NCBI GenBank assembly: GCA_013388745.1
Contig: JACAER010000026.1
Coordinates: 1 to 64,000, forward strand
DNA from: Chloroflexota bacterium
GTDB lineage: Bacteria > Chloroflexota > Anaerolineae > Aggregatilineales > Phototrophicaceae
Length of the DNA stretch: 64,000 nucleotides
Direction of reading: 5' to 3'
Below the pieces are notes generated by a model. The model worked only from the letters and a program-made list of their open reading frames with translations. It searched no databases and was not told the origin of the DNA. Position numbers and translations under genes: made by a program. Below, in pieces: positions 35,634 through 44,113 of the stretch (position 1 is the first letter of the stretch; each line of letters opens with the position of its first letter).

Positions 35634-36409
35634 AAGGCGGTGATATTCTGTAAATCTTCAAAAACGGCATCCGGCACAATGTCGAGTCTTTCCACATCGG
35701 CGCGCTCGGAAACGCCTGTCAGCACCAGCGCCGTCCGCAGGCCGGCGCGCTGCCCGCCCAAAATATCGGTATCCAGCCGGTCGCCGATCATCAGCGTCGT
35801 GCTGGCCTGCGTGCCCATCTGCGCCAGCGCCGCCTCGAACATCGGCGTGCCTGGCTTGCCGATCACCAGCGGTTCGCGCTCGGTGGCCGCCACCAGCGCC
35901 GCCAGAATGCTGCCGGCGCCCGGCGTTAACCCCTCCGGCGTCGGGAAGGTTTTGTCCGGGTTTGTGCCGATAAAGTCTGCCCCCGCCCGGATTTGCAGCG
36001 CGGCCCGCTTCAGCTTCTCATAGGTCAGCAGCGGATCAATACCCGAAGCCACCACCTGGGCGTCCTCGTCCACCAGCGCAAAGCCTGCCGCCGTCAGCGC
36101 TTCGCGCAGCCCTTGCCCGCCCAGCACATAGACTTTCGTGCCCGGCGCATAATGCTGCCGCATATAAGCCGCCGTCGCGCTGGCGGATGTCACCACATTG
36201 GCTTCGACCACCCCGGCTACGCCCATCAGCTCCAGCTTGCGCACATAATCCGCCGGTGTCTTGAAGCTGTTGTTGGTGGCCAGCATAAAGGGCAGCTTTT
36301 TGGTGCGCAGCAGGTCAAAAAACGCGCGCAGACCGGGCAGCGCTTCGTCGCCGCGCCACAGCACGCCATCCATGTCCATGACTACACCGCGAATTGTGGC
36401 AAAATCCAT
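35621..36409 (-). CDS. HAD-superfamily IIA phosphatase, NagD-like
   Basis: A 262-residue phosphatase. Motif I is VMDMDGVLWRG, motif II is MLATNNSFKTP, the Lys motif is in LVIGKPGTPMF, and motif IV is IGDRLDTDILGGQRAG. The large C2A-type cap between motifs II and III (about 75-180) defines the IIA/NagD group. Members dephosphorylate sugar phosphates, nucleotides or 2-phosphoglycolate. It lies 7 bases downstream of dtd and overlaps the serine-hydrolase gene, so all three should share one message. Confidence 0.9.
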   Translation of the reverse strand: MDFATIRGVVMDMDGVLWRGDEALPGLRAFFDLLRTKKLPFMLATNNSFKTPADYVRKLELMGVAGVVEANVVTSASATAAYMRQHYAPGTKVYVLGGQGLREALTAAGFALVDEDAQVVASGIDPLLTYEKLKRAALQIRAGADFIGTNPDKTFPTPEGLTPGAGSILAALVAATEREPLVIGKPGTPMFEAALAQMGTQASTTLMIGDRLDTDILGGQRAGLRTALVLTGVSERADVERLDIVPDAVFEDLQNITALWLA

Positions 36410-36416
36410 AAACTGT

Positions 36417-36887
36417 CTACTTCAAATCTTCAGAATCGAGGATAATCGTGACCGGGCCGTCGTTGTGGATTTCGACCAGCATCATCGCGCCGAAGACGCC
36501 TTTTTCGACGCGCGTGAGGCCCTCGCTGCGCAGGCGTTCCGCGTAATAATCCACCAGCGGCGCGGCCACATCGGGCGCGGCGGCATCAGTAAAGGACGGG
36601 CGGCGGCCTTTGCGCGCGTCGGCATACAGCGTGAACTGCGAGATCACCAGTACGCCGCCGCCGACTTGCAGCGCGGAACGGTTCATCTTGCCGGCGTCGT
36701 CTTCGAACACGCGCAGATGCGCCGTTTTTTTGGCGAGCAGTTCGGCCTCATAGCGGGTATCGCCGTGAGTTACGCCCACCAGCGCCACAAAGCCGGTCTC
36801 AACCGCGCCGGTGGTGTGGCTGTAGCGGCCATCCGCGCCGTCTACGCGCACGCGCCCGTGCTGCACTCGTTGTAAGATAATGCGCAT
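36417..36887 (-). CDS. dtd: D-aminoacyl-tRNA deacylase
   Basis: A 156-residue DTD protein that removes D-amino acids (and glycine mischarged on tRNA-Ala) from tRNA, acting as a proofreader in the cytoplasm. The family's two catalytic motifs are intact: SQFTLYAD near residue 79 and the Gly-cisPro-containing NDGPVTIILDS at the C-terminus. The N-terminal MRIILQRV and the length are the family norm. The ATG at 36887 fits the family start, although no good ribosome site precedes it and the frame runs 39 codons further upstream. It lies 22 bases after the DinB-fold gene and 7 bases before the HAD phosphatase. Confidence 0.95.
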   Translation of the reverse strand: MRIILQRVQHGRVRVDGADGRYSHTTGAVETGFVALVGVTHGDTRYEAELLAKKTAHLRVFEDDAGKMNRSALQVGGGVLVISQFTLYADARKGRRPSFTDAAAPDVAAPLVDYYAERLRSEGLTRVEKGVFGAMMLVEIHNDGPVTIILDSEDLK

Positions 36888-36909
36888 AGGGGTTATCTGG
36901 GGGCAGGCT

Positions 36910-37431
36910 TCACTCGTTGCTCTTCTGGATGCCTTCGACCTGACGCATGGTTTGCAAGTGCCCCTGCCAGTGATAGAGGAACAAGGCTTGTACCGCGCGT
37001 TCAATCGTCAGGTTCACTTCCATATCGGGATGAAAGATTTCGCGTGTGAACTTGTTGATGGGCAGGCGCATCACAAAATCGCTGATGCGCTTTTCGTTGC
37101 GCTGAATATCCTTGATGGTGGTTTCGATCACGCGCTGGCGAAAAATACGCGAGGCTATGTTGTTGACACTGTCATTCATACGCCGAGAGATCGGCAGGCG
37201 AATGCCCAGAATGCCCAACTGAATGAGCAGCAGCGAAGCGTTGTCGCTGTTGTGCAGGTGCGCCAGCATGGCCGCCAGTGACCAGCCGTGGTAGCGCGGC
37301 TCGTAACGCATTGCGACCGGCACAATATCCACGATTTGCAGCACGGCGCGCCGCGTGCGGCTGATCTCGTCCACCAGTTGTCTGCGTTCGGCCTCGCTGT
37401 CGAGATACAGATAGGTGTTGCTGTCGGCCAT
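36910..37431 (-). CDS. DinB-fold protein
   Basis: A 173-residue four-helix-bundle protein of the DinB superfamily. The first metal-ligand region reads WSLAAMLAHLHNSDN and the last FLYHWQGHLQTMR, the spacing expected for the fold. The middle is basic and Ile/Arg-rich (SRIFRQRVIETTIKDIQR). It is the first gene of a - strand run with dtd, HAD phosphatase and serine hydrolase. It shares the fold but little sequence with the DinB-like gene at 4697. Enzymatic role unknown. Confidence 0.7.
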   Translation of the reverse strand: MADSNTYLYLDSEAERRQLVDEISRTRRAVLQIVDIVPVAMRYEPRYHGWSLAAMLAHLHNSDNASLLLIQLGILGIRLPISRRMNDSVNNIASRIFRQRVIETTIKDIQRNEKRISDFVMRLPINKFTREIFHPDMEVNLTIERAVQALFLYHWQGHLQTMRQVEGIQKSNE

Positions 37432-37519
37432 CGTGGCTCTTCTCCCACTGTTCGTTGTTTATACGCCAAATATACGCGCTTAGCCGCCGCGCGTCAACGT
37501 GCGTTCACCGGTCAATCGC

Positions 37520-37549
37520 TTGCGGTAGGCCGCAGCCCATGCGTAGAAT
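37520..37549 (+). promoter_or_regulatory. Candidate promoter for the large kinase gene
   Basis: TTGCGG and TAGAAT with an 18-base spacer lie 47 bases before the ATG at 37596, in the divergent region shared with the DinB-fold gene. The match is fair. Confidence 0.4.
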
Positions 37550-37595
37550 AGGGGACAATTCTTCGACTGCTCAGGTCTGACTGTAGGTTTAGGCG

Positions 37596-40500
37596 ATGGC
37601 TGACAGCCTGTTCGACAACCGCTACCGCTACGATTATATCTACCCGCGCGGACGCTCTGGCGAAACGCTGCGCGCCGTCGATACACACGACAACGACCGC
37701 CCGGTGGTCATCAAGCGCCCGGCGCCCAACGACGCGCCGCCGATTCGCGCCGGGCAGGAGGTAAGCATCCTCAACGAGCGCAAAGCCCTGATACGTCTGG
37801 CCGGCCATCCGGTGCTGACGGCGCTGCTGGGCAGCGGGCAGTTTTTCGTCGGCGCTATGGCGCACCAATACATCGTGGTCGAACGCGGGACAGGAGAAAT
37901 CGTCGCCAGCATGGTCAGCGAGAAGGCCGCGCGCGATGAACGCCTGCCCGAACTGGAAACGCTGGTGCTGGTAGACGCGCTGCTCGATCTGCTGCAAACC
38001 GCCCACGCCCACGACATTGTGTACAACGATGTAGACGCCAAGCATTTGTTCTGGGATCGCGAACTCTACCGCCTGAAGGCCATCGATTGGGGCAACGCGG
38101 TTTTTCTGGAAGGCGATGAAGTTACGCAGCAGGGCATCAGCCGCCAGAGCGACATTTATCAGGTGGGCGAACTGCTGTATTTTATCCTCACGGGCGGCGC
38201 GCGCCCGGAAGTGCCGCGCAGCGCGGGGGAAGACTTCGTGGTGGATTTCCGCCGCGACAGTGAACGAGTGTCCGCGCGTTTGCAGAGCATCATCAGCCGC
38301 GCGCTGCACCCCAACAACCGTCTGCGCTACCGCACGCTGGCGGATCTGCGCCAGGACTTGAGCGAGTATCGCCAGCCGCTGGAACGCGAGCGCGATGGCC
38401 TTCTGGCGCGCATCAATGAACGCCTGCGCCGCAGCCTGAGCAAAGAAGACCTGCGCGCGCTGCTCAGCGCCCTGGAGCCGGCGCTGGCCGCTGACCCCGG
38501 CCATCCCAGGGCACGCCAGACGCGCGAACAGATTCTCGATCGGCTGAACGAACTGGAAGTCGCCGCCGATCTCGACGCCGTGCGCATTTATATGGAGAGC
38601 GCCAACTGGCAGCGTGCCGTGTCACTGCTGGCGGAACTGCGTCCCCGTTCGCGCGGGGAAATGACAAACCTCATCAAACTGCTGACCGACTGCGCGCTGC
38701 TGCTGCACGACGAAACCAGCGTGACGGCCACCCCCAGCACGCATAATGCGCTCAGCCTGCTGTTTGAGCGCGATTTTGCCCGCGCTGCGCTGCTTTTGCT
38801 GACCAAAACTGACGCCAGCACCCGCCCGCTGCACGATCTGCTCGCCGAACGCATCAGCGCTTATGTGCCGGATGTGGTGCTGCTGCGCCCCAACCTCTAC
38901 CGCCTGCAAACGGCGCTCAAAGGCCTGGCGCGTTTGCCCGGTATTGTCGAGATTCGCGCGCTGTTTGGCGAAATTCAGGGCGCGTTGGACAAACTGGCGG
39001 GCAGCGCGGCGGTGCTGGTCGAACTGCGCGATGGCTACCGTGCGGTGGTGGATCAGCTTATGGGGCTGAACTCGCTGCTGCAAAGTTTCAACGCGCGCCA
39101 CAATCTCTCTGAAGAGCAGCTGCCGCTGGCGGCGCTGGAACGCGCGTCGGGGGCGGCGATGGCGCTGGCCGACAACATGCACGTGATCGGCAAACAGGCG
39201 ACTTCCAGCCCGCGCGACGCCCTGCAAGCGCTGGACAGCAGCCGCGCCATCGACCCGCTTAACCCGGCGTGGGAGGCCATTGGACGCCTGCTGGACAGCC
39301 TGTACGAACTGCTGCAATCTTACCAGACCTATATCCCCGCCGCCGATGGCTCTGATCTGGAAGCCTGGCTCAAAGACGCGCGGCAAGACCTGGTGCCATT
39401 CAGCGAGCGCCTGTTTGACGAAATGCTCAATGGCATGGCCGAAGGGCTGGAGATCGCGGCGCGCGGCTGGCTGACGTATACCGAAACGGCGATACAGGGC
39501 AATCGCCTTGCCACAGTCACCGCGCTGACCGAAGCGATCGACGCCGTAGCGACAATCACTCCCACGCTCTCCGGTTGGCTGAATCAGGTGCGCACGATCG
39601 TCAACAACGCCACCTATATCGAACGCCATGCGCTGAACGGCGGATTAGGGCGCGCGCTGGCTGATGGTTGGGAAGCCTTTGATCGCGGACGCTTGCAGGA
39701 CGCCGAACGCCTGGGGCAGCAGGCCTACGAAATTGCGCGCACAGAAAACGAACGCTTCGCCGCCAAACGCCTGCGCGATCTGGCGACGACGGCTTACGGC
39801 TGGGCGGATCGCGGCAGCGTCAACAGCACCAAAGCCACGCAGATCGCGCTCGTCAACATCGAAGAATTGTATACGCCCGAAGAAAATAGCACGCGCCAGA
39901 ACTTCGCCGCGCAGATGCCCAGCAAAGACACCTATTTGCGCGCCATGCAAAAAGGCATTGTCGAACTCTACAGCCGCAGCAGCAGCGCCGCCCCGCGCAT
40001 CTTTTTCGTCAATGGCCTGCTGTTAGGCACGCTCGACGCCCACGATGGCGCGCTGGATGACGCCGCTTTCTGGCGAGAAGTCGCTGTGCGCGCGCTGGGA
40101 GACATCGGCCCGCGCCACACGCTGACACGCATTCTGGACGAATTTATCGCCCGCCGCCGCGACATTCTGGCGGCCACAGCGCTGCTGAACACCATTCGCT
40201 CGCCGCAGCAGTTAGGATTGTTGGAGCCGATTCGCCGCCAGCTTGAGGATGGCGCGCAGACGCGCCCCCTGGCCGGCGCGATTCAAAGCCTGCGCGAGAT
40301 GGAAGGGATGCTGCGCGATTGGGCGGACGGCGAATTCCGCGCCGCGGGCATCAAGCTCGAAAACGCGATTAACGCCATCAACGAAGTCGAGCAAACGGCT
40401 TCCACGACGCTGACTGCCTACCGCGCGTATCTGATGGAGCTGCAAAGCCACGCCGCCGAGCTGTACACGATCAACCGCCAGATGCGCCAGGTGATCGAAC

Positions 40501-41990
40501 GCCGTCCCAGTGAACCCGCTGACATCGTGCGCGAGGCGCACCGCCGCCAGGCAGAAGTGACCACGCAGGTGTTGGGCGAAAAATACGCGGCCACGCTGCG
40601 CCAGTGGCACGAAACTTACGAGTCGTTTTTGGGGGTGTACGCCGATGCCAGCGTGCGCCGCACACAGAAGCTCACGCGCTTCAATGAACTGTTTAAGGCC
40701 ATGTTCATTGATCGTCATCCCGCGTATCCGCTCTACCGCCTGTGGTACGAAACCACAGAGCGCGCGCCGGAATTCCCCGCGCCGCCCACCAGCGAACCGA
40801 CGCCGCGCATCAACGAAGAAGAAATGCTCGATCCGCAGGAGTATCGCGGCCAGTACCCGCAGTCGGCAAAAGAAGCGGTCTTGCTGCGCGAACGGCTGGC
40901 GCGTGTGCCGGCGCGTGCCTGGCTGCTGCTGCCGCTGCTGCTGCTGGGCCTGGTGGCCGTTAGTGTGCTGGCCTACAGCGCGTTTACAGCCGCGCAGGCT
41001 GCTGGACAGATGCAGGCCGATACAGAAAACACGTTGATCGCCGCCGCTGCGCAGATGACCGCTTCGGCCTCAGCCGTCGCGCGCACCAATCCCGCTGCTG
41101 GTGCATTATTGACCAGCGAAACGCGCGCCGCCACACGCGCTGCCACAGAAGAAAGCCGCCTATCGTCGCCCACGCTGCGCGCTTTTATCACGCCGACGCC
41201 GCGCATCGCCACAGTCACGGCGCTGCCGCCCGCCGCCACAACGCCCGCGCCCACCGTCACCCCGGCGCCGCCGACAGCGACGCTCACACCGACGCTGACC
41301 TACACACCGTCTATCACGCCGACACCCACTAATACGCCGACGCCGACGCTGCCGCCGCAGGGTCTACAGGGCGAACAGGATGTGCTGGCGCTGCTCAACA
41401 CCCTGCCCGCTGCTGCGCTGCCCTGGGATGCCGCATTGTTTTCGCTGGCGCTGGATAACGACGGCAGCCGCTACTGGCGTCTGGGGCGCGGCGAACTGGC
41501 CGACGGCGTGATTTTGCTGGCGCTGCCCGCCGCTCTGCTGGAAACCTATTACGGCAACAACGCTGCTACGCGCATTCGCCGTATGGAAATCGAGCTTTCG
41601 CTGGCGACCTATAACCCGGCGCTGACCATTGATAACGAGGTGTTTTTCGGCGCGCTGCTGCAAAACGCCGCCGATTCTACACAGGTCGCCGGACTAGAAG
41701 TGCAGTTGGTGCAAGATGGCGTCGTCAATCTCGGCCTGCGCAGCGCCCTGTTCGACGCGCCCGACAGCCTGCGCATCGTCAGCCAGCGCGCCGTGGGCTC
41801 GGTGATTCTGCGCGTGCGCCTGGAACGCGATCCGATCAGCGGCGCGGTGCTGGTGATTGTCAACGGCGACCAGTTGAGCGCCGAACCCATCGCGTTGAGC
41901 AGCGCGCAGGACGCTATTTTGCCCGCAATCTTTGTCAACGACGGCGGCGTCATCATCTACATTACGCGCTGGACGATCACGCTGTCATAA
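37596..41990 (+). CDS. Membrane-anchored atypical Ser/Thr kinase with external C-terminal domain
   Basis: A 1464-residue protein. Residues 1-265 form a protein-kinase-like domain. The ATP-anchoring Lys is in PVVIKRP, and the catalytic loop reads YNDVDAKHLFW instead of HRDxKxxN: the Asp is kept but the His-Arg, Lys and Asn positions differ. The DFG motif is IDWG. A very long helical cytoplasmic region (about 270-1090) is followed by one membrane helix near 1105-1130 (WLLLPLLLLGLVAVSVLAY), a Thr/Pro-rich linker (about 1195-1255) and a beta-rich external domain (about 1265-1464) that could bind a ligand. The topology is that of PknB-type sensor kinases. Catalytic activity is uncertain. I know no named family for the middle region. 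Confidence 0.7.
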   Translation: MADSLFDNRYRYDYIYPRGRSGETLRAVDTHDNDRPVVIKRPAPNDAPPIRAGQEVSILNERKALIRLAGHPVLTALLGSGQFFVGAMAHQYIVVERGTGEIVASMVSEKAARDERLPELETLVLVDALLDLLQTAHAHDIVYNDVDAKHLFWDRELYRLKAIDWGNAVFLEGDEVTQQGISRQSDIYQVGELLYFILTGGARPEVPRSAGEDFVVDFRRDSERVSARLQSIISRALHPNNRLRYRTLADLRQDLSEYRQPLERERDGLLARINERLRRSLSKEDLRALLSALEPALAADPGHPRARQTREQILDRLNELEVAADLDAVRIYMESANWQRAVSLLAELRPRSRGEMTNLIKLLTDCALLLHDETSVTATPSTHNALSLLFERDFARAALLLLTKTDASTRPLHDLLAERISAYVPDVVLLRPNLYRLQTALKGLARLPGIVEIRALFGEIQGALDKLAGSAAVLVELRDGYRAVVDQLMGLNSLLQSFNARHNLSEEQLPLAALERASGAAMALADNMHVIGKQATSSPRDALQALDSSRAIDPLNPAWEAIGRLLDSLYELLQSYQTYIPAADGSDLEAWLKDARQDLVPFSERLFDEMLNGMAEGLEIAARGWLTYTETAIQGNRLATVTALTEAIDAVATITPTLSGWLNQVRTIVNNATYIERHALNGGLGRALADGWEAFDRGRLQDAERLGQQAYEIARTENERFAAKRLRDLATTAYGWADRGSVNSTKATQIALVNIEELYTPEENSTRQNFAAQMPSKDTYLRAMQKGIVELYSRSSSAAPRIFFVNGLLLGTLDAHDGALDDAAFWREVAVRALGDIGPRHTLTRILDEFIARRRDILAATALLNTIRSPQQLGLLEPIRRQLEDGAQTRPLAGAIQSLREMEGMLRDWADGEFRAAGIKLENAINAINEVEQTASTTLTAYRAYLMELQSHAAELYTINRQMRQVIERRPSEPADIVREAHRRQAEVTTQVLGEKYAATLRQWHETYESFLGVYADASVRRTQKLTRFNELFKAMFIDRHPAYPLYRLWYETTERAPEFPAPPTSEPTPRINEEEMLDPQEYRGQYPQSAKEAVLLRERLARVPARAWLLLPLLLLGLVAVSVLAYSAFTAAQAAGQMQADTENTLIAAAAQMTASASAVARTNPAAGALLTSETRAATRAATEESRLSSPTLRAFITPTPRIATVTALPPAATTPAPTVTPAPPTATLTPTLTYTPSITPTPTNTPTPTLPPQGLQGEQDVLALLNTLPAAALPWDAALFSLALDNDGSRYWRLGRGELADGVILLALPAALLETYYGNNAATRIRRMEIELSLATYNPALTIDNEVFFGALLQNAADSTQVAGLEVQLVQDGVVNLGLRSALFDAPDSLRIVSQRAVGSVILRVRLERDPISGAVLVIVNGDQLSAEPIALSSAQDAILPAIFVNDGGVIIYITRWTITLS

Positions 41991-42153
41991 TTTAACTGGC
42001 GCTAAATGAGAAATCCGCTGGCGTAAATTTTTTCGCGCAGCGGTTAAATTTCCTTTTCCAAATCCAACAAAAGTTCCAGAAATAGGCCTTAAAAGCGGGT
42101 ATAGTACACGTATCGTTGTAAAAATAATTGCTCTATAAGGAGAGCTTTACACC

Positions 42154-42507
42154 ATGACTCATATCATCACCAGTCTGTGTCTGCGCGACGGGGCGTGCGT
42201 CGAAGTGTGCCCGGTGGAATGCATCGTGCCCGGCCAGCCGAGCAGCGAATGGCCGTGGTACTTCATCGACCCCGATACCTGCATCGACTGCGGCGCCTGC
42301 ATCCCCGAATGCCCCTACGAGGCGATCTTTATCGAAGAAGAAGTGCCCGCCAGCTACAGCATGGCCGAAGGACAAAAGCGCATTCCTTTCGAAACCAAGG
42401 TCGAACAGACACACGCCGCCGGTGATGTGGTCGATCTCACGGCGGACATCCAATACAACTACGAATTTTTCGCCGCCGGACCGGGCTACGACGCGCTCAA
42501 CGCCTAG
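42154..42507 (+). CDS. 7Fe ferredoxin, [3Fe-4S][4Fe-4S]-type
   Basis: A 117-residue soluble electron carrier. The first cluster ligands are Cys9, Cys15 and Cys19 (CLRDGACVEVCP) with Cys23 following. The second cluster set is Cys43, Cys46, Cys49 and Cys53 (CIDCGACIPECP). The arrangement, WPWYFIDPD linker and acidic C-terminal tail are those of bacterial 7Fe ferredoxins. The gap between the first two Cys (x5) is shorter than the classical x7. AAGGAGAG lies upstream and a strong terminator follows, so it is a single-gene unit. The redox partner is not identifiable here. Confidence 0.92.
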   Translation: MTHIITSLCLRDGACVEVCPVECIVPGQPSSEWPWYFIDPDTCIDCGACIPECPYEAIFIEEEVPASYSMAEGQKRIPFETKVEQTHAAGDVVDLTADIQYNYEFFAAGPGYDALNA

Positions 42508-42532
42508 TCCCGCTTTCAGCACAGAAATCAGT

Positions 42533-42564
42533 ATCCCCCGCCCTGCCGCGGGGGATTTTTGTTT
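42533..42564 (+). terminator. Intrinsic terminator of the ferredoxin gene
   Basis: A 9-bp GC-rich stem (ATCCCCCGC pairing with GCGGGGGAT) with a 5- to 6-base loop is followed by TTTTTGTTT, about 25 bases after the ferredoxin stop. Confidence 0.85.
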
Positions 42565-42633
42565 AAACTTATGCTTGCCGCCGCCAGAATCCCGCTACAA
42601 TGAACATAATCATTGATCTCCGGGAGTTGCGTT

Positions 42634-44097
42634 ATGAGCAAAAAGCCGGCGTTGATCTGCCCGCAATGCGGCCAGGCGATGACGCTCGATGTCGCCAGCA
42701 CGACGGTGAAATGCGGTCACTGTGGTTATGTGCCGCTGTACCACGACAGCGCCGCGCGCCCAAGCAAAGAAGCTCCGAAAGCCCCGCCGCCGCCCACGGC
42801 CATCACCTACCGCGGCAAGCTGGAATCGCGTGTCGAAGGCATGTACCTCAGCGCTCACGCCGCGCTCAAGCAGGGCAAAAAAGATGAAGCGCTGCGCTAT
42901 TTCCGCAGTGCCATCGACTATCAGCCGGATTTTGTCGATGCGCATATCTGGATTGCCCGGCTGGTGGACGACGAAAAACTGAAGCATGACCATTTGACGA
43001 CGGCGCTGGCCTATGAACCGAATCATGTCGATGCGCTGCGCGAGTGGATGGTGTTCAACAAGCGGCTGACGCCGGAAGAAGCCGCGCGCACGCATCATGC
43101 CGACGACGCCGAAACACGGCTCGTCAAAGGGCCGGTGGCCTTCAAAACACAGGCGCTGCTGTGCCCGATCTGCAACGGCCAGATGACATTAAACGAACGC
43201 ACGGGCAGCCATGAATGCCGCTTCTGCGGCCATAAAGTGCAGACCAAACAGGCCGAAAGCATCGACAATCTGGCGTCTGGCCTGCTCGAACGCAAAGCGC
43301 GGCCCAAACATTGGGTGATCGGCGACCGCTTGCTGCGCTGCGATCAGTGCGGCGCGGAACGCACCATCCCCGCGCGCAAGCTGGCGCAAACCTGCCCTTT
43401 CTGCGGCTCGACACAGGTCATTCTTTGCGATGCGCTCGGTTCGTTCCAGCAGCCCGACGGCCTGCTTCCGTTTAAAGTGACGCGCGATGCGGCCAGCATG
43501 GCTGTGCAGACCAAACTCAAAAGCGCGGCCGAACGCTTGAAGGGTTTTTTCAACGCCAACCAGCTTTCCGGCGCGCAGCTTGACGGCCTCTACATTCCTT
43601 TTTGGCTGTTCGAAGGCACGGTCGAAGTCACGCGCTCGACGATTGACCGGCGCACGCTGCATCGCAACACGCAGGGCTACCAGCGCGAAATCTTTAACGA
43701 TGCCGTATACAACATCGCCGTCTGTGCCGTGTCTTCGCCGCCGCCGCTGCTGACGCAGCAGTTAGGCGCGTTTGATTGGGACGCGATGGTGGCCTATGAC
43801 CCGCGCCTGCTGGCGAAGTATCCCGCCGAAATCTACAGCGTCGATTTTGACCGCGCTTCGCTGCAAGCCCACGCGCCGGTCGCACAGATGATGAAAGCGC
43901 GCTATGATCTGCCCGACGGCGACGAGATCGAAAGCAACATCTTTACATCCGTTAAGCATATGCTGTTCCAACTGGTTTTGGTGCCTGTGTGGGTGGGCAC
44001 CTTGTTCGAGCGCGACGGTGATGTGCGTCCGGCGCTGGTCAACGGGCGCAGCGGCGAAACCGTGCTCGGCAAAGCGCAAAAACCCGGTAAGCAGTAA
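42634..44097 (+). CDS. Zinc-ribbon/TPR protein, paralogue 1
   Basis: A 487-residue protein built from an N-terminal zinc ribbon (CPQC...CGHCGYV, about 10-35), a TPR-like helical segment (about 70-145; AHAALKQGKKDEALRYFRSAI), a second zinc ribbon (CPIC...CRFCGHK, about 175-205) and a third (RCDQC...CPFCGS, about 240-275). A C-terminal region follows (about 290-487; LDGLYIPFWLFEGTVEV, LVLVPVWVGTLFE). The last part resembles TFIIB-type zinc-ribbon proteins often mis-annotated as PriA-like; no helicase motif is present. GGGAG precedes the ATG at 42634. It is followed after 16 bases by a homologue of the same plan. Nucleic-acid or protein binding is inferred only from the ribbons. Confidence 0.6.
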   Translation: MSKKPALICPQCGQAMTLDVASTTVKCGHCGYVPLYHDSAARPSKEAPKAPPPPTAITYRGKLESRVEGMYLSAHAALKQGKKDEALRYFRSAIDYQPDFVDAHIWIARLVDDEKLKHDHLTTALAYEPNHVDALREWMVFNKRLTPEEAARTHHADDAETRLVKGPVAFKTQALLCPICNGQMTLNERTGSHECRFCGHKVQTKQAESIDNLASGLLERKARPKHWVIGDRLLRCDQCGAERTIPARKLAQTCPFCGSTQVILCDALGSFQQPDGLLPFKVTRDAASMAVQTKLKSAAERLKGFFNANQLSGAQLDGLYIPFWLFEGTVEVTRSTIDRRTLHRNTQGYQREIFNDAVYNIAVCAVSSPPPLLTQQLGAFDWDAMVAYDPRLLAKYPAEIYSVDFDRASLQAHAPVAQMMKARYDLPDGDEIESNIFTSVKHMLFQLVLVPVWVGTLFERDGDVRPALVNGRSGETVLGKAQKPGKQ

Positions 44098-44113
44098 AGA
44101 GCGAGCCTAACCG

